A stretch of 64,000 nt of DNA, from contig NZ_CP077087.1 of the NCBI RefSeq assembly GCF_014268495.2, forward strand, positions 5,592,501-5,656,500, read 5' to 3'. The DNA is from Pseudomonas monsensis. Its GTDB lineage: Bacteria > Pseudomonadota > Gammaproteobacteria > Pseudomonadales > Pseudomonadaceae. The translations under genes and the position numbers were made by a program. Shown here one piece after another: positions 40,752 to 49,386 of the stretch; positions within the stretch are counted from its first letter, which is position 1, and each line of letters opens with the position of its first letter. The notes under the pieces were generated by a model. The model did not search any database. It was not told the origin of the DNA and saw nothing but the letters and a program-made list of their open reading frames with translations.

Positions 40752-41047
40752 TGAACATCAAGTGGCTACCCGCTTTGCTACTGACGTTCACTGTGGGCCA
40801 TGCCTTGGCGTCCGACACTTTACGCTGCGGCAGCCAGCTGGTCAGCCTCGGCGACCGCGCCAGCGAAGTGCTGCAGAAGTGTGGCGAGCCGATCAGCCGC
40901 GATGCCCTCGGCTACAAGCGCAGCGCCAATCGCCGCGAAGAGTTTCAGGTCGAGGAATGGACCTACGGCCCGAGCAACGGCATGTACCAGTACCTGCGCT
41001 TTGAAGGCAATCGCCTGCGGCAGATCAACAGCAAGCGCGGTAACTGA
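40748..41047 (+). CDS. Secreted DUF2845 protein
   Basis: 99-aa protein with a signal peptide (1-21, ending GHALA) and the DUF2845 pattern LRCGSQLVSLGDRASEVLQKCGEP, with two cysteines likely disulfide-bonded, then EEWTYGPSNGMYQYLRFEGNRL. Unknown function, exported. Coupled to the DUF748 gene by ATGATGA, so the two probably share a transcript and an envelope role. The conserved pairing resembles that in other pseudomonads. Confidence 0.85.
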   Translation: MMNIKWLPALLLTFTVGHALASDTLRCGSQLVSLGDRASEVLQKCGEPISRDALGYKRSANRREEFQVEEWTYGPSNGMYQYLRFEGNRLRQINSKRGN

Positions 41048-41064
41048 GCCGCACCGATTGCCCT

Positions 41065-41092
41065 TGCAGGAGTGAGCCTGCTCACGCCTACA
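41065..41092. repeat. Single REP unit
   Basis: GCAGGAGTGAGCCTGCTCAC followed by GCCTACAG; same family as 12403. It lies 17 bases past the DUF2845 stop. Confidence 0.75.
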
Positions 41093-41122
41093 GCTGTTTT
41101 GTGGTGCTCCTGAAATAGAACA

Positions 41123-41170
41123 GGCCCCGACACAAGTGCCGGGGCCCGCAATGGTCACATCCGTGTGACC
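41123..41170 (-). terminator. Two hairpins downstream of the BON gene
   Basis: GGCCCCG..CGGGGCC (41123-41146, with an inner CAC/GTG) and GGTCACA-tccg-TGTGACC (41153-41170) lie between two convergent genes. Neither has a long T run, so termination is likely but not certain. Confidence 0.45.
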
Positions 41171-41255
41171 GTTCGCATGAACTCTAAAGTTGCGGCAGAC
41201 GTATTACTCGGCCCGTCTGTCGCGCCTTCTCCCGGTCCAGGCGAGAAGTCATGCC

Positions 41256-41612
41256 TTACTCGGCTTTCAGGCCGTCAGCGGAAACCGCTTTGACGCCTTT
41301 GATTTTTTTGGTGATCGCTACAGCGGTAGCTTTCTGAGATTCAGTTACAGCTACAGTCGACGACAGCGATACAACACCTTTGTTGGTTTCGACTTTGATG
41401 TCAGTACCAGGGATGCCTTTTTCGGTTACCAGGTCGCTTTTGACTTTGGTAGTGATCCAGGTATCGGAAGTAGCTTCTTTAGCCTTGGTCATCTCACCAG
41501 CGGCCAGCGTCATTGGAGCCTGGGTCGACTGGGTGGTTTGTGCAAATGCGCCGGAGGCCATGGTCAGGGTCAGCGCGGTAGCAGCAGCGGCAGTGATAGC
41601 GAACTTCTTCAT
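41256..41612 (-). CDS. Periplasmic BON-domain protein
   Basis: 118-aa protein with a signal peptide (1-24, MKKFAITAAAATALTLTMASGAFA is cleaved after FA-type site) and one BON domain (about 48-115; ITTKVKSDLVTEKGIPGTDIKVETNKGVVSLSSTV). OsmY, the best known relative, has two BON domains and responds to osmotic stress. CAGGAG lies 8 bases before the ATG. A sigma-54-like promoter is predicted upstream. Its role in envelope stress or phospholipid binding is inferred only. Confidence 0.88.
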   Translation of the reverse strand: MKKFAITAAAATALTLTMASGAFAQTTQSTQAPMTLAAGEMTKAKEATSDTWITTKVKSDLVTEKGIPGTDIKVETNKGVVSLSSTVAVTESQKATAVAITKKIKGVKAVSADGLKAE

Positions 41613-41676
41613 ACGAGTAACTCCTGTTTTTCTGGAAAGTCTGCTGGTTGTCTTGTCAGCAGGGTTACTCAGGTAG

Positions 41677-41694
41677 TTGCGAACGTTGTGCCAA
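41677..41694 (-). promoter_or_regulatory. Sigma-54-like promoter of the BON gene
   Basis: On the minus strand TTGGCACAACGTTCGCAA keeps GG and GC ten bases apart with a perfect TGGCAC; the -12 is TCGC instead of TTGC. The predicted start near 41668 gives a 56-base leader. Confidence 0.5.
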
Positions 41695-41863
41695 CTTTTG
41701 ACAATGATAAAAAATCATAAAAATCAATAAGTTAAGAATTATGTAAATTTCCGGATTCATGCAATTTGCATGACTCGACGTAAAGTCGCATGCAAGTTGC
41801 GGTTTTTTGAAAAGTTCCTAAGACGCTGAAATTATTGAAACTTTTATTTGGGGAAAGGCAATG

Positions 41864-41890
41864 AAAATGCCCCGCAAAGCGGGGCATTTT
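41864..41890 (-). terminator. Terminator of pilA (bidirectional)
   Basis: AAAATGCCCCGC-aaa-GCGGGGCATTTT: 12-bp stem with A and T runs, 19 bases after the pilA stop. It separates pilA from the AT-rich upstream region of the BON gene. Confidence 0.9.
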
Positions 41891-41908
41891 ATTCGACGAA
41901 GGCCTGTA

Positions 41909-42352
41909 TCAAGCCCCGCTGCCCGGGCAACCTTTAGGCGCGTAATCGGGGTTGACGGTAGAGGCACAACTCCAGACCCCGGCCGTAGTCCCTGTCGCAG
42001 CGCCCGTGCGGGTCAGGGTGATGGTTTTGCCCAACACAGGGCCCGGCGCATTGGCCAATGTGCAAACAATGGTGCCGGCCCCGGATGACGCCGTGCCCGA
42101 CACACTCACCGTGCCGCAATTGGTCGTGGTGTACGTCGCAGCGCCAGTGACCAAGGTACTGGTCGGGTCAGTCCCCTGATTGATGGTGTCCTCGAAAGGC
42201 ACCTTCAGCGCACTGATTTCCGCCAGCCCCGCCGTCACCTTCGACCGCGCCTGATACTTGGTGTACTGCGGCAAGGCGATGGTCGCCAGAATCCCGATGA
42301 TCGCTACCACGATCAGCAACTCGATCAGAGTGAAACCTTGTTGTTTTTTCAT
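41909..42352 (-). CDS. pilA: Type IV pilin PilA
   Basis: 147-aa major pilin precursor. The leader MKKQQG is cut by PilD before F7, which is then N-methylated; E5 of the mature chain, needed for assembly, is present in FTLIELL. The hydrophobic N-terminal helix runs to about 35. Four cysteines lie in the C-terminal half (NCGT, IVCTL, WSCAS, KGCPG); the last pair fits the D-loop disulfide. GGAG lies 7 bases upstream of the ATG. The upstream frame extension is not coding. Divergent from pilB, with a sigma-54 promoter. Confidence 0.95.
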   Translation of the reverse strand: MKKQQGFTLIELLIVVAIIGILATIALPQYTKYQARSKVTAGLAEISALKVPFEDTINQGTDPTSTLVTGAATYTTTNCGTVSVSGTASSGAGTIVCTLANAPGPVLGKTITLTRTGAATGTTAGVWSCASTVNPDYAPKGCPGSGA

Positions 42353-42400
42353 AGACACGCTCCATGCATGAGTCGAATTCTCATGATCTGCAAGGGACGG

Positions 42401-42417
42401 AGCATAGGCCATGCCAA
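42401..42417 (-). promoter_or_regulatory. Sigma-54 promoter of pilA
   Basis: Minus-strand TTGGCATGGCCTATGCT keeps the invariant GG and GC ten bases apart; predicted start near 42390, a 38-base leader. pilA is RpoN- and PilR-dependent in P. aeruginosa. Confidence 0.8.
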
Positions 42418-42490
42418 TGCCTGCAAAGCCCCGTTCATTCGACGCGAAGCGCCTGCAACGCCATTTCCTACAGCCTGCAACCGCACTATC

Positions 42491-42505
42491 TGACACTTTT
42501 TGTCA
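42491..42505. promoter_or_regulatory. PilR-like inverted repeat upstream of pilA
   Basis: TGACA-ctttt-TGTCA is a perfect palindrome about 108 bases upstream of the predicted pilA start; a further TGTCA lies at 42529. PilR sites in P. aeruginosa contain TGTC-type elements, so this is a reasonable binding site. Inference. Confidence 0.5.
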
Positions 42506-42520
42506 CCTGCGCCGGCCGTG

Positions 42521-42550
42521 TTTGGCGCTGTCACTTGACTAGGCTATAAG
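42521..42550 (+). promoter_or_regulatory. Candidate sigma-70 promoter of pilBCD
   Basis: TTTGGC, 18 bases, TATAAG, ending 28 bases before the pilB ATG. Moderate -10, weak -35. Confidence 0.35.
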
Positions 42551-42578
42551 TCATGAACGGCAAGCGTGCGGAATCCCC

Positions 42579-44279
42579 ATGAATGACATCGCTCTGAGCG
42601 GTCTGGCCAAGCAACTGGTGCAGGCGCAACTGTTGACGGAAACAAGCGCCCAGCAAGCCTGGCAACAGGCCCAGCGCAATCGCCTGTCGCTGGTCAGTTA
42701 TCTGGTACAGAACAAACTGGTGAAAAGCTCACAGGTGGCCGAGATCGCTTCCGAGCATTTCGGCATGGCGTTCCTCGACCTCAATTGCCTCGACAAGGAA
42801 ACCCAGCCCAAAGGGCTGGTCAGCGAAAAACTGGTACGCCAGCACCACGCCCTGCCGCTGTGGCGGCGTGGCAACAAACTGTTCGTGGGCATTTCCGACC
42901 CGAGCAATCATCAAGCGATCAACGATATCCAGTTCAGCACCGGGTTAAGCACCGAAGCGATTCTGGTCGAGGAAGACAAGCTCACCGATGCCATCGAAAA
43001 ATTCTTCGACACCCATGCCAGTGGCCTGGAAGACATGGCCGATGTCGATCTCGACGGCCTCGATGTCGAGTCCATCGACGACAGCAAGCAGGACGCCATC
43101 GGCGGGCTCGACGCCGACGATGCGCCGGTGGTGCGCTTCGTTCACAAGATGTTGCTCGATGCGATCAAGAGTGGCTCTTCCGACCTGCACTTCGAGCCCT
43201 ACGAAAAGAACTACCGGGTGCGGGTGCGCACCGACGGCATTCTGCGCGAGGTGGCCAAGCCACCGATTCAACTGGCCGGGCGCATCGCCGCACGCCTGAA
43301 AGTCATGGCCAGTCTCGACATCTCGGAGCGGCGCAAACCTCAGGACGGGCGGATCAAGATGCGCCTGTCGAAGAGCAAGTCGATTGATTTCCGGGTCAAC
43401 ACCCTGCCGACCCTGTGGGGCGAAAAAGTGGTGATCCGGATCCTCGACCCGTCCAGCGCGCAGATCGGCATAGATGCACTGGGTTACGAGCCAGCGCAGA
43501 AAGAGCTGTACATGGCGGCGCTCAAGCAACCACAGGGCATGATCCTGGTAACAGGCCCGACCGGGTCAGGAAAAACCGTGTCGCTGTATACCGGCCTGAA
43601 TATTCTCAATACCGTCGACATCAATATTTCCACTGCTGAAGACCCGGTGGAGATCAACATGGAAGGTATCAACCAGGTCAACGTCAATCCCAGACAAGGC
43701 CTGGATTTTGCCCAGGCCCTGCGCTCGTTTCTGCGTCAGGACCCGGACGTGATCATGGTCGGTGAGATCCGCGATCTGGAAACCGCCGAGATCGCCATCA
43801 AGGCAGCGCAGACCGGTCACCTGGTGCTCTCGACCCTGCACACCAACAGCGCTGCAGAAACCCTGACGCGCCTGCACAACATGGGCATTCCCGGTTTCAA
43901 CATCGCCACCTCGGTCAGCCTGATCATTGCCCAGCGCCTGGCGCGCAAATTGTGCAGTCATTGCAAGAAGCCGATCGAGATCCCCCGCGAAACCCTGATC
44001 AAGGAAGGGTTCCCACCGGAACAGATCGGCAGTTTCACGATCTATGAGCCGGTCGGTTGCGATCACTGCAACGGCGGTTACAAGGGACGCGTGGGGATTT
44101 ATGAAGTGGTGAAAAACACCCCCGAGCTGCAACGGCTGATCATGGCCGAAGGCAACTCGCTGGAAATCGACACCCAGATGCGCCGCGACGGCTTCGACAA
44201 CCTGCGCACGTCGGGCCTGCGCAAGGCCATGCAAGGCATCACCAGCCTTGAAGAAATCAACCGGGTCACCAAGGACTGA
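42579..44279 (+). CDS. pilB: Type IV pilus extension ATPase PilB
   Basis: 566-aa hexameric motor for pilus assembly at the inner membrane base. N-terminal MshEN-type domain (about 1-150), central domain, then the secretion ATPase core: Walker A GPTGSGKT, the Asp and His boxes around PRQGLDFAQALRSFLRQDPDVIMVGEIRD and GHLVLSTLHTNSA, and a C-terminal tetracysteine zinc site (CSHCKKP and CDHCNGG). First gene of pilB-pilC-pilD-coaE-yacG. Confidence 0.97.
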   Translation: MNDIALSGLAKQLVQAQLLTETSAQQAWQQAQRNRLSLVSYLVQNKLVKSSQVAEIASEHFGMAFLDLNCLDKETQPKGLVSEKLVRQHHALPLWRRGNKLFVGISDPSNHQAINDIQFSTGLSTEAILVEEDKLTDAIEKFFDTHASGLEDMADVDLDGLDVESIDDSKQDAIGGLDADDAPVVRFVHKMLLDAIKSGSSDLHFEPYEKNYRVRVRTDGILREVAKPPIQLAGRIAARLKVMASLDISERRKPQDGRIKMRLSKSKSIDFRVNTLPTLWGEKVVIRILDPSSAQIGIDALGYEPAQKELYMAALKQPQGMILVTGPTGSGKTVSLYTGLNILNTVDINISTAEDPVEINMEGINQVNVNPRQGLDFAQALRSFLRQDPDVIMVGEIRDLETAEIAIKAAQTGHLVLSTLHTNSAAETLTRLHNMGIPGFNIATSVSLIIAQRLARKLCSHCKKPIEIPRETLIKEGFPPEQIGSFTIYEPVGCDHCNGGYKGRVGIYEVVKNTPELQRLIMAEGNSLEIDTQMRRDGFDNLRTSGLRKAMQGITSLEEINRVTKD

Positions 44280-44281
44280 AC

Positions 44282-45499
44282 ATGGCGGTCAAGGCAGCAA
44301 AAATAAGCGTCTACGCCTGGGAAGGCACGGACCGTAAAGGCACCAAGGTCACCGGTGAACTGAGCGGGCAAAACCCGGCACTGATCAAGGCGCAATTGCG
44401 CAAGCAAGGCATCAACCCCGGCAAGGTACGCAAGAAGTCCGCCTCGCTGTTGAGCTTCGGCAAACGCATCAAGGCTCAGGACATCGCCCTGTTCACCCGG
44501 CAGATGGCAACGATGATGAAGGCCGGCGTGCCGCTGCTGCAGTCGTTCGACATCATTGGCGAAGGCTTCGAAAACCCGGCCATGCGCAAACTGGTGGATG
44601 AGGTCAAACAGGAGGTCGCGGCCGGCAACAGCTTCGCCACGTCCCTGCGCAAGAAGCCGAAATATTTCGACGAGCTGTATTGCAACCTGGTGGATGCCGG
44701 CGAGCAGTCCGGCGCACTCGATACGTTGCTCGATCGCGTCGCCACCTATAAGGAAAAAAGCGAAAGCCTCAAGGCCAAGATCAAGAAGGCCATGACCTAT
44801 CCGACCGCCGTGGTACTGGTAGCGGCCGTCGTGACCGGGATCCTGCTGGTGAAAGTAGTGCCGCAATTCCAGTCGGTGTTCTCCGGGTTCGGTGCCGAAC
44901 TGCCGGCCTTCACGCTGATGGTGATCAGCCTTTCGGAGTTCATGCAGCAATGGTGGTGGGCGATTCTCGGGGCATTGGTGGCAGCGTTTTTCGGTACCCG
45001 CCATGCCTTGAAAACGTCCCAGGCGTTGCGCGACCGTCGCGACACCTGGCTATTGAAACTGCCGTTGGTGGGCACGTTGATGTACAAGTCCGCTGTCGCT
45101 CGTTTCGCCCGTACCCTGTCGACCACGTTTGCCGCCGGTGTGCCGCTGGTGGAAGCACTCGATTCGGTGGCCGGGGCCACCGGCAACGTGGTGTTCAAAC
45201 GCGCAGTGCTGCGCATTCGCCAGGACGTGTCCACCGGCATGCAACTGAATTTCTCGATGCGCACCGCCGGGGTCTTTCCGAATATGGCCGTGCAAATGAC
45301 CGCCATCGGTGAAGAGTCCGGTGCGCTCGACGAGATGCTCGACAAGGTCGCAGGTTTTTATGAGGACGAAGTGGATAACATGGTCGACAACCTCACCAGC
45401 CTCATGGAGCCGTTCATCATGGTGGTCCTCGGCGTGATCGTCGGTGGTCTGGTGGTGGCCATGTACCTGCCGATCTTCCAACTCGGCTCAGCGATCTGA
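44282..45499 (+). CDS. pilC: Type IV pilus inner-membrane platform protein PilC
   Basis: 405 aa with two tandem T2SSF/GspF domains (about 70-195 and 272-395), each with FTRQMATMMKAGVPLLQSF / FARTLSTTFAAGVPLVEAL, and three membrane helices. It couples PilB rotation to pilin insertion. It starts 2 bases after pilB. Confidence 0.97.
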   Translation: MAVKAAKISVYAWEGTDRKGTKVTGELSGQNPALIKAQLRKQGINPGKVRKKSASLLSFGKRIKAQDIALFTRQMATMMKAGVPLLQSFDIIGEGFENPAMRKLVDEVKQEVAAGNSFATSLRKKPKYFDELYCNLVDAGEQSGALDTLLDRVATYKEKSESLKAKIKKAMTYPTAVVLVAAVVTGILLVKVVPQFQSVFSGFGAELPAFTLMVISLSEFMQQWWWAILGALVAAFFGTRHALKTSQALRDRRDTWLLKLPLVGTLMYKSAVARFARTLSTTFAAGVPLVEALDSVAGATGNVVFKRAVLRIRQDVSTGMQLNFSMRTAGVFPNMAVQMTAIGEESGALDEMLDKVAGFYEDEVDNMVDNLTSLMEPFIMVVLGVIVGGLVVAMYLPIFQLGSAI

Positions 45500-45500
45500 C

Positions 45501-46373
45501 ATGCCTATCGACGAACTCTTCAGTCTGTATCCGCTGGCCTTTGTGTGCACCGCCCTGCTATTGGGTCTGGTGGTGGGCAGTTTTCTCAATGTGCTGGTCT
45601 GGCGTCTGCCGAAAATGCTCGAGCGCGATTGGCGCCAGCAGGCGCAGGACGTTCTCGGTCTGCCCGGCGAATCGCCGCTGCCGACTTACAATCTGATGCT
45701 GCCGCACTCTGAATGCCCGCATTGCGCGCACCGGATCCGCGCCTGGGAAAACATTCCGCTGGTCAGCTATCTGTGCCTGCGCGGGCGCTGCTCGGCGTGC
45801 GGCGGGTCCATCAGCAAACGGTACCCGCTGACGGAACTGGCGTGCGGTCTGTTGTCAGCGTTCATTGCCTGGCACCTGGGCTTCGGCTGGCCCGCCGCCC
45901 TGTTGATCGTCCTCACCTGGGGCTTGCTGGCGATGAGCCTGATCGACACCGAACATCAACTGCTGCCCGACGTACTGGTGCTGCCGATGATGTGGCTGGG
46001 GTTGATCGTCAACAGTTTCAGCCTGTTCGTGCCGCTGCACGACGCGCTGTGGGGAGCAGTGGCCGGTTACCTGGCGCTGTGGTCGGTGTTCTGGCTGTTC
46101 AAGTTGCTGACCGGCAAGGACGGCATCGGTCACGGAGATTTCAAGCTGCTGGCGCTGCTCGGGGCGTGGGGCGGCTGGCAGATTCTGCCGCTGACCATCC
46201 TGTTGTCATCGCTGGTCGGCGCGATTGTCGGGGTGATTCTGCTGCGGTTGCGCGACGAGAAAACCTCGACGCCGATCCCCTTCGGACCCTATCTGGCCAT
46301 TGCCGGCTGGATTGCCTTGCTCTGGGGTGGTCAAATAACCGGCTTCTATTGGCAGTTTGTCGGTTTGAAATGA
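45501..46373 (+). CDS. pilD: Prepilin peptidase / N-methyltransferase PilD
   Basis: 290-aa integral membrane aspartyl protease that cuts PilA and type II secretion pseudopilins and methylates their new N termini. N-terminal cytoplasmic domain with four cysteines (CPHC, CSACGG), then the two catalytic aspartates in [12 protein letters not shown] and GHGDFKLLA, with about eight helices. The start ATG follows the pilC stop by one base. Overlaps coaE by four bases. Confidence 0.97.
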   Translation: MPIDELFSLYPLAFVCTALLLGLVVGSFLNVLVWRLPKMLERDWRQQAQDVLGLPGESPLPTYNLMLPHSECPHCAHRIRAWENIPLVSYLCLRGRCSACGGSISKRYPLTELACGLLSAFIAWHLGFGWPAALLIVLTWGLLAMSLIDTEHQLLPDVLVLPMMWLGLIVNSFSLFVPLHDALWGAVAGYLALWSVFWLFKLLTGKDGIGHGDFKLLALLGAWGGWQILPLTILLSSLVGAIVGVILLRLRDEKTSTPIPFGPYLAIAGWIALLWGGQITGFYWQFVGLK

Positions 46374-46993
46374 ATACCCCTGTGGAAAAACCCTGGATTC
46401 TCGGCCTCACCGGTGGCATCGGCAGCGGTAAAAGCGCTGCCGCCCAGCACTTCATTGATCTGGGTGTCCACGTGGTGGACGCCGATCACGCGGCACGCTG
46501 GGTAGTTGAGCCGGGGCGTCCAGCGCTGGCAAAGATTGCCGAACACTTCGGCCCCGGCGTGTTGCAGGCCGATGGCACGCTGGACCGCGCCGCCCTGCGC
46601 AAACTCATCTTCGAAGTGCCGGAGCAACGTCGCTGGCTCGAAGCCCTGCTGCATCCGTTGATCGCCGAGGAAATCGCGCATCATCTGGCACTGGCAAAAT
46701 CGCCTTACGCGATTCTGGTTTCGCCGTTGTTGATCGAATCCGGGCAATACGCGATGACGCAGCGCATCCTGGTGATCGACGCCCCGCAACAATTGCAGAT
46801 CGAACGCACCTTGCAGCGTGACCAGACCAGCGAGCAGCAGGTTCAGGCGATCCTCAAGGCTCAGTCGAGCCGCGAAGACCGTGTGAGCCGCGCCGACGAT
46901 GTGGTGGTCAACGACCGCGACCTCGCCTGGCTGCACAGCGAGGTCGAGCGCCTGCATCACTTTTACCTGACGATATCCGGAGGCCAAGCATGA
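46370..46993 (+). CDS. coaE: Dephospho-CoA kinase
   Basis: Last step of coenzyme A synthesis, phosphorylating dephospho-CoA. 207 aa with P-loop [13 protein letters not shown] near residue 13, [11 protein letters not shown], and SPLLIESG. The frame is open far upstream inside pilD, but the ATGA overlap marks the start. Lies in the pilBCD operon as in most pseudomonads. Confidence 0.96.
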   Translation: MNTPVEKPWILGLTGGIGSGKSAAAQHFIDLGVHVVDADHAARWVVEPGRPALAKIAEHFGPGVLQADGTLDRAALRKLIFEVPEQRRWLEALLHPLIAEEIAHHLALAKSPYAILVSPLLIESGQYAMTQRILVIDAPQQLQIERTLQRDQTSEQQVQAILKAQSSREDRVSRADDVVVNDRDLAWLHSEVERLHHFYLTISGGQA

Positions 46994-47190
46994 GCCAGAT
47001 CCCCACCGTTGACTGCCCGACCTGCGGCGCCCCCGTGGAATTCACCCCTGAGAACAAGTTTCGCCCGTTCTGCTCCGATCGCTGCAAGCTGATCGACCTC
47101 GGCGCCTGGGCGTCGGAAGAACACAAGATTCCGGTCGCACCGGATGCCGAGGACGAACTGTTTTCCGGTGATTTCGACCCGCGTCACTGA
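46990..47190 (+). CDS. yacG: DNA gyrase inhibitor YacG
   Basis: 66-aa zinc protein with CPTC near the N terminus and CSDRC 16 residues on, then [18 protein letters not shown] and an acidic tail. YacG binds GyrB and inhibits gyrase in E. coli. Overlaps coaE by four bases. Confidence 0.95.
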   Translation: MSQIPTVDCPTCGAPVEFTPENKFRPFCSDRCKLIDLGAWASEEHKIPVAPDAEDELFSGDFDPRH

Positions 47191-47195
47191 TTCGA

Positions 47196-47411
47196 TCAGG
47201 GGCGCATAAAGCCGTAGTCCTGATCGTCGTCGAGGTTTTCCGCAAGAAAGCGCAACTCGTCGGCCAGGTCTTCGGCGTTGCGCACGGCCTTGCTCTGTTG
47301 CACCACCGCACTGAGCAAGGCGCGCAGGCTCAACCCAGGGTCAAAACCCACTTCCTGCGCCACTTCCAGACTCTGCCGGGTTTCCTGCCTCGCCCACTCG
47401 TAAACACTCAT
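47196..47411 (-). CDS. Small acidic protein of unknown function
   Basis: 71 aa, mostly helical, beginning MSVYEWARQETRQSLEVAQEVG and ending DDQDYGFMRP. No signal peptide or recognised motif. AGGAG lies about 8 bases before the ATG. It lies 65 bases after the CbiM-like gene, and the gap holds a CCCGC-acgta-GCGGG hairpin, so it may have separate expression. The same frame is open far upstream but not coding there. Convergent with yacG. Confidence 0.7.
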   Translation of the reverse strand: MSVYEWARQETRQSLEVAQEVGFDPGLSLRALLSAVVQQSKAVRNAEDLADELRFLAENLDDDQDYGFMRP

Positions 47412-47476
47412 GCTGCTGCTCCTGAAGGGATTTGCGCGAGCATGAAATTTCCCGCACGTAGCGGGTTTGATGTGGA

Positions 47477-48166
47477 TCAAGACTTCGGATCGTCGTCCTT
47501 CCAGGGCGCCGAAAGGTAGCGGGTGCGGTTGAAGGTCTCCAGCCATTCCGGGCTGAATACCACCAGTGCACTGACGATCATGCCGTTGATAAACGCCTCT
47601 GGGAAAATGATCAGCCACAGGTAACCGATGAAGTCTTCCAGCCATTCCGGCATGGCGAAAAGGCCGTCGTACCACAGCAGCGTCAGGCTCAGGATCAGGC
47701 ACAACAGGGCTGACAGCGCGGCGGCAAAAAAACCGGAACAGAAGATGTACACGAACGGATTGCGCGGCTGCGCACGCTCGACGAGGATCGCCACGCACTC
47801 GGTAACCAGCACCGGCAGCAAAATGAACAAGGCGCCATTGACCCCCATCGCCGCGAGATCCTGACGCCCGAGCAGTACCAGGCCGATTTGCGCCACCAGC
47901 CCGCCGACGATCGCCAGCGGCCAATCCAGCAGCAGCGTGACCGCCGTCATGCCAAGGAAGTGATACGACACGCCCGTGTCGAAATCCCTGCGCATCAACC
48001 ACAACAGAAACAACGCAAACACGGTGCCGAACAGCAGATGCTGACGCCGACTGTCGCTGAACAACTCGACCCACGGCGCCCGCACGATCGCCCAAAGCAG
48101 CACCGGCAGATAAATCAGCCAGCCCAGCAGCAGACTCTCAGTCGCCAGCACCTCGACGCCGATCAT
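47477..48166 (-). CDS. CbiM-like (energy-coupling-factor permease family) membrane protein
   Basis: 229-aa protein with about seven hydrophobic helices, resembling CbiM/NikM S-components: GVSYHFLGMTAVTLLLDWPLAIVGGL and GVNGALFILLPVLVTECVA. CbiM/NikM begin with MHI, whose N terminus loops in to bind Co or Ni; here the N terminus is MIGVEVLATES and lacks it. No ATPase, CbiQ or CbiN gene is nearby. It overlaps the preceding gene by four bases. Transport activity and substrate are unknown. Confidence 0.75.
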   Translation of the reverse strand: MIGVEVLATESLLLGWLIYLPVLLWAIVRAPWVELFSDSRRQHLLFGTVFALFLLWLMRRDFDTGVSYHFLGMTAVTLLLDWPLAIVGGLVAQIGLVLLGRQDLAAMGVNGALFILLPVLVTECVAILVERAQPRNPFVYIFCSGFFAAALSALLCLILSLTLLWYDGLFAMPEWLEDFIGYLWLIIFPEAFINGMIVSALVVFSPEWLETFNRTRYLSAPWKDDDPKS

Positions 48167-48630
48167 GGGCGCGCCTTCTCCAGTGCCTCGCGCAGGTCGC
48201 TCGCGTTGGCGTACTCACGTTGCGCGAGCAATCGACCGTCCTTGAGTTGCAACCACAACACCTGGCCTTCCGCGCCGGGATAGCGCGACGCAACCCGGCC
48301 TTCTCGATCAAGCATGACCCGATAGTGATAGTCGCGCATGGCCGGTACGGCAAACATTCTGGCAATCAGCGCCGGCATGCGCTGGATATCGGCAACGAAC
48401 ACCGCGTGACGGGCCTCCAGATAGCCCTTGGGCTGATCCTTCAACGCCTCCTTGATCAGCTTGGCGCCGTCCATATCCCGCGCCACCAGCAGCGTGGTGG
48501 TGCTGTTGTCGAGGGTGAAGGGTTGCTCGTACTGATCGAGTAACGTCCAGGGAGCAAGACGCTCGCCGGTTTCGAGTGCATGGGCAAACAGCGGAAAAAG
48601 AGCAAACAGCAGCAGCCAGCGAAATTTCAC
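48163..48630 (-). CDS. Secreted protein of unknown function, possible thioredoxin-like fold
   Basis: 155 aa with a signal peptide (1-19, ending FAHA), then LETGERLAPWTLLDQYEQPFTLDNSTTTLLVARDM, which resembles the start of peroxiredoxin/thioredoxin-like domains (compare YtfJ). There is no CxxC motif and no cysteine in the mature part, so redox catalysis by cysteines is ruled out. Coupled (ATGA) to the CbiM-like gene, suggesting a joint role. Confidence 0.65.
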   Translation of the reverse strand: MKFRWLLLFALFPLFAHALETGERLAPWTLLDQYEQPFTLDNSTTTLLVARDMDGAKLIKEALKDQPKGYLEARHAVFVADIQRMPALIARMFAVPAMRDYHYRVMLDREGRVASRYPGAEGQVLWLQLKDGRLLAQREYANASDLREALEKARP

Positions 48631-48759
48631 GATGAGTCCTCACGGTTTGGCGTAAATAATCAATTCCCATGAGTCTACACCGCCCTTCTCCACTGCCCAC
48701 TGATGCACTTTGCCGCGTAACGCTTTCAGCTTGTCGCATTTGAACGCTAAGCTTGGCGT

Positions 48760-49386
48760 ATGGATGACTCAGATTATTTACGCCTGCTGACCATCGCGGC
48801 CGAGCAGGCCAACGCCTTTCTGTCCAATGCCCGCAAATGGGAGCGTGAGCGTTGGGTCTGCCAGCGCCTGCTGCAAGGCTTGAACATTCCTTATCGCGCC
48901 GACGAATTCGCCCCGGCCGGCGAGCCGCCGGACGTGCTGTTTCGTGATGCCAATTTCGAGGTGTTCTTCGTGCTCGACGAGGGGCGCCGGCTCAACGACG
49001 AATGGCGCGATGAATTGCAGCGACGACGCAGCGCTTTTTCCCTGAGCCAGCTGGTGCGCCGCGAAGCCAAGCCGAAACGCATCCCGGCCAACGAGTTCCT
49101 GCTGCGACTGGCACCGACCCTGCGCAAGAAAGCACACAACTACAAGGAACGCGGCATGGATCTGGGCGAACTGGACATCATCGCCTTCGCCAGCCTCAAA
49201 CGTGAAGTACTGGATCTGAACAGCCATTTTCCACCGCCTACCGAATATCTGCGTCAGGGCTGGCGCTCGCTGTCCCTGGTCGGCCCGACCTTCGCCCGTG
49301 TGTTGTTCGCCCACCCGGATGCGCCGGACTTTCTGCGCAGCAACCTCGGTCGCAGCATTGTCTTTGATGTGGGAATCAGCCTGTGA
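48760..49386 (+). CDS. DUF1780 protein
   Basis: 208-aa cytosolic protein of the DUF1780 family, found mainly in Pseudomonas. It has an N-terminal helical part (AEQANAFLSNARKWERERWVCQRLL), a PPDVLFRDANFEVFFVLDEGRR segment reminiscent of a nuclease-like core (D and E in a beta hairpin), and a basic middle (RREAKPKRIP). A nuclease activity is speculation. Overlaps the MOSC gene by four bases (GTGA). Confidence 0.8.
   Translation: MDDSDYLRLLTIAAEQANAFLSNARKWERERWVCQRLLQGLNIPYRADEFAPAGEPPDVLFRDANFEVFFVLDEGRRLNDEWRDELQRRRSAFSLSQLVRREAKPKRIPANEFLLRLAPTLRKKAHNYKERGMDLGELDIIAFASLKREVLDLNSHFPPPTEYLRQGWRSLSLVGPTFARVLFAHPDAPDFLRSNLGRSIVFDVGISL

Noticed and set aside
45713..46370. Open extension upstream of coaE inside pilD
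   Set aside because: The kinase begins at the ATGA overlap with pilD; the upstream part is out of frame with pilD and has no homology.
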